A stretch of 64,000 nucleotides of DNA from positions 18,292,752 to 18,356,751 of the forward strand of contig NC_053490.1 of the NCBI RefSeq assembly GCF_905171775.1, read 5' to 3'. Position numbers and translations under genes: made by a program. Below the pieces are notes generated by a model. That model saw only the letters and a program-made list of their open reading frames with translations, was not told the origin of the DNA and did not search any database. This document shows positions 9,001 to 18,666 of this stretch, piece after piece (position 1 is the first letter of the stretch; every line of letters starts with the position of its first letter). This DNA is from Rana temporaria. Lineage: Eukaryota; Chordata; Amphibia; Anura; Ranidae.

Positions 9001-9755
9001 CCCATTTTTTTAGATACCTACAATTGCGCCATGCGTTTCAGGCACAGTTTGGAGGAAATCCGTTGGTCCTGGAGTCTGGGGACCTGGAGTCCCTGGCCCG
9101 TAGTGAACCACTTCCCAAGGAGGTTTCCAGCCTCTATAAAGACCTTTTCCCCGAGACCACCGGGTTGCTGTCGCCCTGTAGGCGTGCTTGGGACTCGGTG
9201 ACCATGGGATTGGACAGAGATGACTGGGACGATGTCTGGGGGGCGGCTTTCCAGGCCTTAGTCTCTACAAGAGACAGACTTATACATTACAAGTTCCTAC
9301 ATAGGGCGTACCTGACTCCTGCCAGGCTGGCTAGAATGTACAGGGGTCAGGGATCGGCCTGCTGGAGGTGCTCCGCGCCTACTGCCGATTTTATGCATAT
9401 TTTTTGGGAATGCCCCCCGATTCAGGCGTACTGGCAGGCAGTGGTAGATTGCATCCGGTCGGTCACTACTATTTCAATCCCCATGACGGTAGAGGTGTGC
9501 TTGCTACTTTTGGTCGAACCCCTAGCGACGACTAGGGCTATAAGGACGCTTCTCATTCTTGTGCTCTTCTATGCTAAGAAACGAATCATTCTTTCTTGGA
9601 AAAGTTCCTCTGCCCCGACGGTGACAGCCTGGAAGGTATTAGTCAATAAAGCCATCCCATTTTACAAAGCCACATACTTGAGTAGAGGGGCATTAACCAA
9701 GTTCGATAAGGTGTGGGGGGGTTGGATGGCCTCCACAGACACGGTATCAGACTAA
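6009..9755 (+). CDS. LINE ORF2, endonuclease-reverse transcriptase (1,248 aa)
   Basis: The N-terminal apurinic-type endonuclease (about 1-230) shows SWNVRGLN, LLQETH, the AGDFNNVLD motif, SRIDLAFAN and a GLSDHTPL end. The reverse transcriptase follows with NGKAPGPDGIPAEWYK, SYRPIALLN, FFDLEKAFDSIDW (about 590), RGTRQGCPLSPGLFALVME and the catalytic YADD (692-695). A C-terminal zinc-knuckle-like CWRC...H...EC lies near 1118-1135. The domain order is that of L1-clade LINEs. The enzyme nicks target DNA and copies LINE RNA at the nick (target-primed reverse transcription). All catalytic motifs are present and no stop or frameshift is seen. Confidence 0.95.
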   Translation: MNDIKLVSWNVRGLNSKYKRSLVLQYLKSLNPHIVLLQETHLMGSKTLSLNRNWIQRAVHSTYSSYARGVVILLHKKLQCNIEHVVTDPHGRYVIVVLTVDSQLLAIANVYIPPPFNKEVLYLVLEKIATFGPLKLLVAGDFNNVLDYGLDTSNPNRARNLDLRHWADVAAVEELWRWKHPGERGYSYLSHVSSSSSRIDLAFANPALLPQVTDVDYLAGGLSDHTPLQVTLSRPGGGGRRLWRLHPGWVDEPSVESLVSGHVTEYWETNEGSAGGHMVWDAFKASTRGVYIAAIKAARTEKNSESEALQAHEIRCAKAHAEAPSASTLVELQMARRTFLVHLQSLTQCTFRRRAEDLFERGDKNGKLLAYLAADVRSHVSVPCIYTPGGTLVRDREGILQAFVSYYSDLYAAIPQYDNQVLTDLLDSIQIPVLPEEAVKLLEVPFSPKELAVAISSFPNGKAPGPDGIPAEWYKTYSEVVSHRLLNLYGECLEIGSMPPSWYEAHVVLLPKPEKDPLYCSSYRPIALLNMDLKILTKMMANRLMSCLDHLISPDQTGFMPKKATDINIRRVYTHTQIDGEISHGGALVFFDLEKAFDSIDWGYMTRVLERMGFGPVFLKWISLLYDKPVAAIRLNGEVSGAFPVSRGTRQGCPLSPGLFALVMEPLAIALRSSPLIQGIKVGTLTESVTLYADDLVLFLGDTGPSLHAALSLMGKFTEVSGLKVNWTKSKILPLRSHVSLGGADPSSPLQWVTQIRYLGLQITNSVTNFIELNVSPLLNVVAKKLNSWKNLPLSLIGRVNLLKMKILPLLLYTLRNAPVWIPKTVFKAIDGMISSFLWQGSSPRLKLTILQQPWGEGGLAVPNFSKYFLAGQLTVAHRWLTSAPDDAAVSLEAACVGSYEALSRLVYRGPRAPYPLTPSMRSVIRAWVVAQALRPTDRATFSPHTPLWRNPNLVHFLDYPDPVVWTAYGIKTLSHVVVNGTLRTFDDLKTRHDLPNTHFFRYLQLRHAFQAQFGGNPLVLESGDLESLARSEPLPKEVSSLYKDLFPETTGLLSPCRRAWDSVTMGLDRDDWDDVWGAAFQALVSTRDRLIHYKFLHRAYLTPARLARMYRGQGSACWRCSAPTADFMHIFWECPPIQAYWQAVVDCIRSVTTISIPMTVEVCLLLLVEPLATTRAIRTLLILVLFYAKKRIILSWKSSSAPTVTAWKVLVNKAIPFYKATYLSRGALTKFDKVWGGWMASTDTVSD

Positions 9756-10281
9756 GTCACATCGATGGAGAAGTTCAGTGCCTGGCAGCTACAGTGGTTG
9801 GGGAATCCTGAATGGGAGGAACTGGGGAGAACTGCGACCCGCACGCATAGGGGGGACGATTCAGGTCTATGGAGGATCTTGGGGTAAGCTAATGCTATGG
9901 ATGGGCGCCTTGAGAGAGAATGGGGCCATACGTCTTTGGATTTGGCACTGGAGCCGGGTGTAGGTAGAAGAGTCTCAGGTATATTGTATGGGGGGGATCG
10001 GTTGTGCTCTGACCCATATCGTCATTTCCATCCATCCTAGCCCGTTCAGCACCTGCTGACGGGGCTCAATGTGAGCATTTTGGTCCCCCCATTCCTCCCC
10101 CCCCCCCCCCCCCTCTTCCCCCCCCCTTTTTTTTTTATTTTTCTCTCCCCCCCCCCTCAGTTTTTGTCATGTTTGGGTTCTGTACACCGGTCTCTGTGTT
10201 TTCACCGGTCAATGTTGGTCACATATGTGGCCTGTTATTGTATATGTGTTTTGAAAACTTAATAAAAAATAATTTTACAAA
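9756..10281 (+). other. LINE 3' untranslated region with C-rich tract
   Basis: 526 bp. Bases 10085-10160 are long runs of C broken by T, hence G-runs on the opposite strand. The end reads AATAAAAAATAATTTTAC followed by A, serving as poly(A) signal and tail. Confidence 0.75.
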
Positions 10282-10801
10282 AAAATTGTCCGATGTGTCC
10301 GCCATAATGTCGCAGTCACGAAAAAAATCGCTGATCGCCTTCATTAGTAGTAAAAAAAAAAAAAAATAATAATAAAAATGCAATAAAACTATACCCTATT
10401 TTGTAAACGCTATAAATTTTGCGCAGACCAACAGATAAACGATTATTGCAATTTTTTTTTACCAAAAATAGGTAGAAGAATACGTATCGGCCTAAACTGA
10501 GGACAAAAAAATTATTTTTATATATTTTTGGGGGATATGTATTATAGAAAAAAGTAAAAAATATTGAATTTTTTTCAAAACCGCCGCTCTATTTTTGTTT
10601 ATAGCGCAAAAAATAAAAACCGCAGAGGTGATCAAATACCACCAAAAGAAAGCTCTATTTGTGGGAAAAAAAGGACGTCAAATTTGTTTGGGAGCCACGT
10701 CGCACGACCGCGCAATTGTCTGTTAAAGCGACGCAGTCCCGAATCGCAAAAACCTGGCCTGGGCCTTTAGCTGCATTTTGGTCCGGGGCTTAAGTGGTTA
10801 A

Positions 10802-11019
10802 ACAGGTGTACCTAATAAAGTGTTCGGTGAGTTACAGAACTGCGGTACATTCTTTGTGGTTGAGGGATCGCAGATGTTAATCATCTGCTTAAATAAGGTC
10901 AATTATAATTCACTTGTATTATCAAGCTACAGAAAGTGTTCCCATTGTGAAATCAGCATTGTCAGCTTGTGTTCTGTGGCTAGGGTCAGTCTATACAGCT
11001 GTGTTATGTTGAAAGTGAA
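10802..11019. other. Non-genic spacer
   Basis: The first bases (ACAGGTGTACCTAATAAAGTG) look like the end of another dispersed repeat. Nothing else is recognised. Confidence 0.4.
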
Positions 11020-11335
11020 ACGGAGAAGCTTAACATAAATATCACAGGAAGGGGACCAGAAGTCACGAAATAAGAAATCGCAGGGTTTCCTTCATCTAAG
11101 TTCTGAGAATCGTGTCCATAAACGGAACAAGATTACTATAAAGATCCCGGGAAAGTGACCAGAGTCCACCAGAGAAGAAACGGATCCCATTGCCTCCTCC
11201 TTGTAAGTGACAAGAATCACGTCTATGACACCAGAGAAGATACAGATCACCTTGTCTCCTCCAGGTAAGTGATGAGTATCACGTCTATGAAAGGGAAACG
11301 TTTCAAGTGGAACTTTTTTTAACCTTTCCATCTCT
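11020..11335 (+). repeat. Degenerate minisatellite with splice-donor-like core (part 1)
   Basis: About three imperfect units of 85-110 bp built on the phrases 'gaccagag.ccaccagagaag', 'atacagatc', 'ctccaGGTAAGTgatgag' and 'cgtctatgaaaggg'. The array resumes at 16865, so the 5.5 kb between is a block of inserted elements. Confidence 0.65.
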
Positions 11336-12062
11336 CTAGTAACATAAAAAAAATACTAGAGGGCATGATCTAAGTGCATTTGAATAAAGGTAGGGTTCGT
11401 TGGGACCCCAGGGACCCAAAGAAGCCAAAGAAAGTGGGTGAGGGCTAGTGGACTTTATCGGTACTAGATAAATCAGTTATACAGAGGAGTATAGTAAAGG
11501 TAAAAAAGTTTAATTTATTAAAAAATAAACATAGCATAAGGGGATTAAGGAGTACACAATGTTTTAAAATTACAACAATAGTAAAACAGATAGATTATAT
11601 GACCAGCCAACACATCATAGAGATGGTATATAAGCCCTATTCTGCGGGCAACGATGAGACGGAGGGGGTCATATAGATCAGGATCTCTACTAGTTTCGCT
11701 ACTCGTGGTAGCTTCGTCAGGAGATATTGGTCTGTGCACACAAATTCACTCCTTGGGGGAGTCTGAGCCCAGCGTGGAGAAAGAGATCTCACACGGGGTA
11801 TGAGATGGTAGGGATGCCCCCAGCAAGGTGAGGATCTGTAGTGACTATAGGAAATATTCAAAACTTTAAGGCCCTAGGACCTAACTGATAATAGGCAGGG
11901 ACCAGGAAGGAACCGCCAGAAGCAGCGCGGAAAGAAGCCAATTTAAGGGGTACCAGCGTTAGAGGTAATTAAGTTTAAGACCACTTGTGGTAGGTGTACC
12001 GTCAAGTGTGTCCCAGGGTCGGGTGTGATCTAAGTGCAGTATGATATGCATTTTATTGATTT

Positions 12063-12247
12063 AAAAAGATAATTGGCCAGTCACGTGTAGTAGAATAAAA
12101 AGTACCTTGGAGATGGCGGATGCTTCTATTTCTCAGGTTGGAATCTTATTGCACAGCACAGGATCGCCATCTGATAACAACCTCAGTGCATAGAACATGG
12201 TGCTTTTTATTCTACTACATACTGTATGAGTGGCCAATTATCTTTTA
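12063..12247. repeat. Long-stem hairpin
   Basis: Bases about 12063-12106 (AAAAAGATAATTGGCCAG...AGTAC) pair with 12199-12247 in inverted orientation across a 92-bp loop. The stem is about 44 bp with few mismatches. Confidence 0.6.
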
Positions 12248-12333
12248 TTTTCATCGATATGTAGCACTACCCCCGAAGGAGCTGCTGGTTTGTTTTGGGT
12301 GGCATGTTACCTCTATTTCCTCGCCGTCTAGGG

Positions 12334-12711
12334 CAGGGGTCTCCAAACTTTTGAAACAAAGGGCCAGTTTACGGTCCCTCAGACATTAGGGGGGCCGGAC
12401 TGTGATCACTGGGCGTAGAACAGGTCCTGATGTCAGTGGGGAAAAAACAATGCCCTTTCTTTGGTGTCAGTGGAAGCAATTGTGCCCCTTTGTTGATTGG
12501 GAGGAATAAAGCTCCATCATTGGCGTCATAGGAAAAAATTGGGCTCCATCATTGGTGTCATTGTGCCCTATTGTTGGTGCCAATGGTAGAAATTGGGCCC
12601 CATCTTGGTGTTATTGGGAGGGATTATGCCCCACAGTTCGTATCAGTGGATGAAATGGTGCCCCAAGAGCCAGATAAATCTGGCCCCCGGGCCGCAGTTT
12701 GGAGACCACTG
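12334..12711. mobile_element. hAT MITE, CAGGGGTCTCCAAACT family
   Basis: Ends CAGGGGTCTCCAAACT and AGTTTGGAGACCACTG are inverted repeats. An 8-bp duplication GTCTAGGG flanks it (12326-12333 and 12712-12719), diagnostic of hAT. The interior is a degenerate repeat of 'attg.gcc.catcattggtgtca' phrases. Confidence 0.88.
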
Positions 12712-12839
12712 GTCTAGGGTATCAGATGAGAGTTGAGAAAAAGTTCAATGTCCCCACTTTGCACTTCTTTTTCTTTGATTTATTTGCTGAACTTGGTAAA
12801 AGAATAAAATAAGTAGTTGAAGAGGTGGAACCGTTTTTA

Positions 12840-13042
12840 CAACCGTTTTTCGGGTTGTAAAAAATGAAATTTTTGGTCCAGAAAAAACAACGTAAAATTT
12901 GAGCATGTTCTAAATTTTTAATGCCCATTTTTTACATCGTGAAAAATGCCCTGGAGCCAACACACGATCGTTTTTAATGACATAAAAAAAAAACTTATTT
13001 TTTTACAACCCGAAAAACGGTCGCGTGTACGCGGCATAATGG
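12840..13042. repeat. Partial MITE of the CGTGTGTACGCGGCA family
   Basis: Shares the 'acaacccgaaaaa' and 'cgtgtacgcggcat' blocks with the element at 48511-49806. The right terminus is recognisable and the left side is degraded. Confidence 0.5.
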
Positions 13043-13445
13043 GTAATAGGTTCAGGTGCATAAGTTCAATCCAGAAACACTTCTGCTTCCAGCAACACAG
13101 TTTTCGTCGCCACTCTAACCAGAGTGGGTTTTGCGCACCCGGATAGGTTTCTCTCACTGGCCTCGCAGCCGTGATGGCGCACGGGGTCTCTGCCACAGAC
13201 CTTCCCACACGTGGAGGTATTTTCGGTCCCAGATCCTCATAGCACGGGATTCAGCACCTAGATCTCTCCAGATTAACTTCTTATGAACTTAGAACTGGCG
13301 ATCATCATTCAGCCTTTCAGTAATGGTGCGTCCTTCGATGAAGTTCAAGGCCTCTCCTGAGATACCAGCCCCGTGCTCGGTGCTCTCTAAGTTAGGTTCT
13401 CCAACGAGTGGCTTCCCCCCTCCAGGACGTGGCTTCCTCCCTTAA

Positions 13446-14428
13446 CCACTTCCGGACCGCCGCATGTACATTTACGTCGGCAGAATGGCACGGACAGGCA
13501 CATTGGCGTACCTGTACGTCCCTGCCTAGACCGTGGGTCGGGGGTCCGAACGGGAATCCCCCCCCCCGTACATGCGGCGGTTCCCGGGAGGAGCGATCCG
13601 GGACGAGGGCGCGACTATTCGTTTCTAGCCGCCCCCTCGCGATCGCTCCCCGGAGCTGAAGAACGGGGAGAGCCGTATGTAAACACGGCTTCCCCGTGCT
13701 TCACTGTGGCGGCTGCATCGATCGAGTGATCCCTTTTATAGGGAGACTCGATCGATGACGTCAGACTTACAGCCACACCCCCCTACAGTTGTAAACACAC
13801 ACTAGGTGAACCCTAACTCCTACAGCGCCCCCTGTGGTTAACTCCCAAACTGCAACTGTCATTTTCACAATAAACAATGTAATTTAAATGCATTTTTTGC
13901 TGTGAAAATTACAATGGTCCTAAAAATGTGTCAAAATTGTCCGAAGTGTCCGCCATAATGCCGCAGTCACAAAACAAAATCGCTGATCGCCGCCAATAGT
14001 AGTAAAAAAAAACAAAAAAACTATCCCCTATTTTGTAAACGCTATAAATTTTGCGCAAACCAATCGATAAACGCTTATTGCGATTTTTTTTACCAAAAAT
14101 AGGTAGAAGAATACGTATCGGCCTAAACTGAAGAAAAAAATAAAATGTTATATATGTTTTTGGGGGATATTTATTATAGCAAAAAGTAAAAAATATTGCA
14201 TTTTTTTCAAAATTGTCGCTCTATTTTTGTTTATAGCGCAAAAAATAAAAACCGCAGAGGTGATCAAATATCACCAAAAGAAATCTCTATTTGTGGAGAA
14301 AGAAGGACGCCAATTTTGTTTGGGAGCCACGTCGCACGACCGCGCAATTGTCTGTTAAAGCGACGCAGTGCCGAATTGTAAAAACCCCTTGGGTCATTTA
14401 GCAGCATATTGGTCCGGTCCTTAAGTGG
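13446..14428 (+). mobile_element. TTAA-type 1-kb MITE (intact copy)
   Basis: Flanked by TTAA on both sides (13442-13445 and 14429-14432), with ends CCACTT and AAGTGG. The body carries the family's blocks: a G/C-rich start, an ATCGATCGAGTGATCCC palindromic part, a 'cagcgccccctgtggttaac' block and an AT-rich 3' half. TTAA duplication fits piggyBac or Kolobok. No transposase is encoded. Confidence 0.88.
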
Positions 14429-14717
14429 TTAAGTACTCCTCCCCAGCATGCACAGCGGGACGATCAACCTCCACTGATTGGCTGCCGAGGGGGAACACCC
14501 AAAGCACCTTGACCTGACTCCTGCCACCTTTGGCCTGGGGTGGTAACGGCACCCCAGACAAACAACAGTGGTCACTCACAGTACAGCCATGGCTGAAACA
14601 GAGGCCCAAATTTGTAAAGATCACAAAAGTCTGAGCCAACTAACTCTCAGACTACCCTCTAAATTTAAAGCAGCGCCAGCTCAAAAGGAGCAGGCCGCTA
14701 CAGATAACATACATATA

Positions 14718-15197
14718 CAGTGGAACCTTGGATTACGAGAATAATCCGTTCCAGGAGAATGCTCGTAATCCAAAGTACTCGCATATCAAAGCGAGTTTTC
14801 CCATTGAAGTCAATGGAAACAAAAATAATTTGTTCCGCATTGACTTCAATGGCATGCAATACTGCGTGCGGCCAGAGGCGGGGGAGGCACCAGAGAGGCT
14901 TGTAAACACTTGGAAAAGGCAGAGGACACCTCGGCTGAACTCGGAAAACCTTGGAAAGGCTCAGGAACTGAGTATTTTCGCGATTTTCCGAAGCATTTCT
15001 GAACGGCACCGCTTGGGTCTGCTCGGCTCCGGCGCCCCCCACCTCAGTCCAAACGCGGAATTGCACACCGCTTTGGCGTGAATCCTGCTCGTTTTATGTG
15101 ACAACAATCGCAAACCGATTCAGGTTTTTTTAAAAATACAGTGCTCGTATTGCGAAATGCTCGTTAACCGCGTTACTCGTAATCCGAGGTTCCACTG
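14718..15197. mobile_element. mariner-like MITE, CAGTGGAACCTTGG family
   Basis: Inverted ends CAGTGGAACCTTGGATTACG and CGTAATCCGAGGTTCCACTG. TA lies on the left; the right flank has changed to TT. Related to the copy at 15615-16055. Confidence 0.8.
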
Positions 15198-15234
15198 TTC
15201 TGCACTTAGATCACGCCCTCTGGTGTGTCTTTAA

Positions 15235-16146
15235 AGCAGAACTTCAGTAATTTTTTCAACTTAACATCTATTAAATCTTCTGCCCTTGTTGTTTTAACTT
15301 TGGATAGTAAAATTTTTTTTTTGTTCTGCCAGTAAATACGTTATACAGCCCACTTCCTGTTTCTTGTCTGGTAAAAAGCCTAGGCTTATGACATCATGCA
15401 CAATTCTCGTTCTTGTGAGAGTTTGCCAGGAAGGGTGGGGGGGGGAGTCATAAGAGGGCCAATGAGAGCTGCAGGACTGGAAGTGTGCCTCTGTGCGTTT
15501 CTGTAAATCCAGGAAGTAAACAGGCAGCAGCTTCAGCTGCCCACAGTTTGGATGCCACCAGACTTAGTGAAGGAAGATTTCTGCAGCATATTTGGCAAGT
15601 GCAGAATCACAGTACAGTGGAACCTTGGTTTACGAGTAACGCGGTTAACAATCGTTTTGAATAACGAGTACCTTTTTTTACAAATTCTGACATGGTTTGC
15701 GTGTGTTGTCTCGCAAAACGAGCAGAATTCAAGCTAGTGGGGTGTGCAGTACCGCAATCGGGCAGAGGTGCGGGGGGCGCCGCTGACACTCTGAACGGTT
15801 CGGAGCCGTTCGGAATTTTTTTAACCTTCCCGAGGGTTTCCGAGATCAGCCAAGCCGGCCCCCGAGTATTCCCGAGGCTCTCTGGCGCCCCCCACCTCTG
15901 GCCATATGTGGAATTGCATGACATAGAAGTCAATGCGGAACAAATTATTTTCGTTTTCATTGACTTCTATGGGGAAACTCGCATTGATATGCAAGTGCTT
16001 TGGATTACAAGCGTTCTCCTGGAATGGATTATGCTTGTAAAACAAGGTTCCACTGTATATATAAAATAATATACAAAGTGGTTGAAGAGAAGCTTCAGAA
16101 TGGCAAAGATGTTTAGCAAATTATGTGAGCAGACTGCAGTTCCTCT
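15235..16146. mobile_element. T2/Kolobok-like element interrupted by a mariner MITE
   Basis: TTAA at 15231-15234 and 16147-16150, with outer ends TTAAAGCAGAACTTCAGT and (reverse) TTAAAGAGGAACTGCAGT. The TTAAAGnGGAA start recalls the T2/Kolobok family known from Xenopus. The mariner MITE at 15615-16055 lies inside it. A fragment of the same family is at 45042-45270. Confidence 0.6.
15615..16055. mobile_element. mariner-like MITE with TA duplication
   Basis: Ends CAGTGGAACCTTGGTTTACG and GGTTCCACTG, with TA on both sides (15613-15614 and 16056-16057). The TA target and terminal repeats fit Tc1/mariner-type transposition. Confidence 0.85.
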
Positions 16147-16169
16147 TTAAGCATAAATATCCCAGCAAA

Positions 16170-16864
16170 GGGCTAGATTCATAAAGGAGTTACGTCGGCG
16201 TATCTCCAGATACGCCGGCGTAACTCCGAGTGCGGGCCGTCGCCTCAATGTTGCCTAGATACGACCGGCGTAAGTCTCCTACTCCGTCGTATCTTAGGGT
16301 GCATATTTACGCTGACCGCTAGGGGCGCTTCCGTAGATTTCCACGTAGAATATGCAAATGAGATAGATACGCCGATTCAGAAATGTACGTCCGCCCGGCG
16401 CATTGATTTATGTCGTTTACGTAAGGCTTTTTCCGGCGTAAAGTTACCCCTGCTAAATGAGGCGTAGCCAATGTTAAGTATGGACGTCGGGCCAGCGTCA
16501 AATTTTACGTCGTTTGCGTAAGTCGTACGCAAATAGGGCTGTGCGTAAGTTACGTTCACGTCTAAAGCAATGACTATTTGCGGCGTAATTTGGAGCATGC
16601 GCACTGGGATACTTTCACGGACGGCGCATGCGCCGTTCGTTAGTAACGTCAATTACGTGGGGTCACGATTATTTAGCAAACAACACGCCCCCTACCAGCC
16701 TATTTTGAATTACGCGGGCTTACGCCGGCCCATATACGATACGCCTCCGTAACTTCGGGCGCAAGTTCTTTCTGAATACGGGACTCTCAAAGTTACGGCG
16801 GCGTAGCGTATTTGAGATACGCTACGCCCGCCTAAAGATAGGCATTTGTTTCTGAATCTAGCCC
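16170..16864. mobile_element. Harbinger-like MITE, GGGCTAGATTC family
   Basis: Inverted ends GGGCTAGATTC and GAATCTAGCCC with AAA on both sides (16167-16169, 16865-16867). Removing it rejoins the minisatellite unit, confirming the ends. A 3-bp duplication is characteristic of PIF/Harbinger, though most members of that superfamily use TTA or TAA. The family's body is rich in TACG and CGTA motifs. Confidence 0.7.
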
Positions 16865-17470
16865 AAAGTGACCAGAGGCAACCAGAGAAGATGTAGCTCT
16901 TCGGGCTTCCTCCAGGTAAGTGATGAGAAGCTTAGCATTTTGTAGAACGGGGGGATCAGGGGACACAAGACAAGATACAGATGATTGTGTCTCCCCCAGG
17001 TCAGTGATGAGAATCTTGTCTATGAAAGGGATACGTTTAGCATAAATATCACAGAAAAGTGACCAGAGGCCACCAGAGAAGATACAGATCTCTGGGCTTC
17101 CTCCAGGTAAGTGATGAGAATTGTGTCCATAAATGGGACAAGCTTAGCATTTGGTAGAAAAGAGATCAGAGGCCACCATAGAAGATACAGATCACTGTGT
17201 CTCCTGTGAGGAGAATCATGTCCACAGGGATTCCATCAGGAATTATGGGGCCCCATACACAGCTTTAGTCATGGGCCCCCTTTTTTTTTTTAAAGGGGGT
17301 TGCCATCTGGGCCCCTGCTGGCCGGGGCCCGCTACAACAGGGCCAGTTGTACTGGCTTATCAGCGGCCCTGCATGTCCATGAAAGGGACAAGCCAAGCAT
17401 AAAGACTGCCTCATAGTGACCAGGGTCAACCAGACAAGATACAGACCACTTCAAGGTAAGTAATGAGCAG
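16865..17470 (+). repeat. Minisatellite with splice-donor-like core (part 2)
   Basis: Continuation of 11020-11335. Consensus-like donor cores (GGTAAGT or GGTCAGT) begin near 16915, 16999, 17106 and 17455. A foreign fragment (about 17225-17375, 'catcaggaattatggggcccc') interrupts it. Confidence 0.65.
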
Positions 17471-17507
17471 TGTGTCAGTGATTGTATTCCCCTATATACA
17501 CTGGAAT

Positions 17508-18038
17508 TCCCCGTACACACGACCAGTTTTCCTGTCGGGAAAACTGCCATGACAGCTTTTGGCTGGGAAAACTGCCATGACAGCTTTTGGCTGGGAAAAC
17601 TGCCACGGAGCATACACACAGCCAGTACTGTAGCTGATGACTTTTAATATGAGGACACTTACCTGTCTAGCAGTGCCGGCTCAAGACATTGTGCTGCCTG
17701 GTACCAAGAATGAAATGCTGCCCCCCCCAAAAAAAATTTTTTACGCCCACCAAAATGCCCAAACATCCATTATTTTATATCATGATAACTAAAGTGGACT
17801 TATCATGGCTCTATACATGTATATATATGACCTGGTATGGCTTTATTCATGCAATTAACCCCACAGTGGAGCAGAGAGCGGAACGGGAGGAGCGGTCGGG
17901 CGGCAATTAGCCCCACAGTGGAGTGGAGAGCGGAGCTGGCGGAATGGGATGGCGTGCGGGCGGCAATTTGCTGCCCCCCTGAAAGTGCTGCCTGGTACAA
18001 TGGTACCACCGGGTCCCATGGTAGGGCCGGCCCTGCTG
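17508..18038. repeat. Mixed repeat fragments
   Basis: 17508-17625 is a MITE fragment with three 30-bp copies of 'ggctgggaaaactgccatgacagctttt'. 17672-18038 is a dispersed repeat running from 'agtgccggctcaagac' to 'ggtagggccggccct'. No coding sequence is seen. Confidence 0.5.
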
Positions 18039-18074
18039 TCTAGATTACCTGTCTAGGGATGTCAGCACCACAGC

Positions 18075-18658
18075 TAGGGTGCCCACGTGTCCCGGATTGC
18101 CTGGGACTGTCCCGCAATTGACATGTCTGTCCCTGTTCCCGGGCACCTTCATTCTGGGACAATACAATGTCCCGGAATAAAATACAGGACACAGCCACCC
18201 CCTACTAACTAATAACTACATTTCCGGAACTGGTTGCTAGGGCCAGCGCTGCCTGGCATCTTGCAACCAGTGACAATTTACTCTCAGACAGTGAGACCTG
18301 GAGCCTAGTTCAGCACGGCTGTCCCCACCCACCTCCTCCTTCTCCGGAACCCAGCGGCAAGCATCAGGGACTGGTGTGATCTTCACTCTCCAGATAGTGA
18401 CTCCACTCCTTTCCTTCTACGCACGTGGGTCATGCAGAGGGAGTGACAGCAGCACTGCGCCTTTTGGCAGGCTATGGGTGGCAAGCGGCACTGCATCTGG
18501 TGGCAAGTGGCACATTCACCTGACAAATAACCCGCCGCCAAATTCCCCATCAACCCCGAGACTACAATAATCCCCCGCCCCCCCCCCTCGTCTTTTTTGG
18601 GGGGAGGTGAGAGAGGGGGTGTGTCCCTGAATGGCAGTTTGGAAATGTGGTCACCCTA
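18075..18658. mobile_element. hAT MITE, TAGGGTGCCCAC family
   Basis: Ends TAGGGTGCCCAC and GTGGTCACCCTA, flanked by the 8-bp duplication ACCACAGC (18067-18074, 18659-18666). The right end, inverted, recurs at 63260. Confidence 0.88.
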
Positions 18659-18666
18659 ACCACAGC

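Larger units (their letters stand above)
4220..10281 (+). mobile_element. Full-length L1/Tx1-like LINE
   Basis: About 6.06 kb, flanked by a perfect 16-bp target duplication AAAATTGTCCGATGTG (4204-4219 and 10282-10297). Other copies of the surrounding MITE read straight through this point, which confirms both ends. The layout is a 151-bp 5' leader starting GGGGGCGTGGCC, ORF1 (4371-5306), a 702-bp spacer, ORF2 (6009-9755) and a 3' untranslated region ending in an A-rich tail. Both ORFs are open, so this is a candidate for a mobile or very recent source copy. Confidence 0.95.
3744..10797 (+). mobile_element. TTAA-type 1-kb MITE, split by a LINE
   Basis: Segments 3744-4219 and 10282-10797 together make one copy of the MITE family that recurs through the window (see 13446-14428 for an intact copy). 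The right end AAGTGG is followed by TTAA (10798-10801). The left end, about 40 bp, is missing next to the LTR element. The LINE at 4220-10281 interrupts it. Confidence 0.85.
11353..15222. other. Candidate large element bounded by 21-bp inverted repeats
   Basis: AGAGGGCATGATCTAAGTGCA near 11353 is the inverse of a near-identical motif at about 15200-15222. A third copy of the inner part (TGTGATCTAAGTGCAG) is near 12028. The interval holds no transposase, only further MITEs. No clear target duplication is seen, so this may be one element enlarged by insertions or two related copies. Confidence 0.4.
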
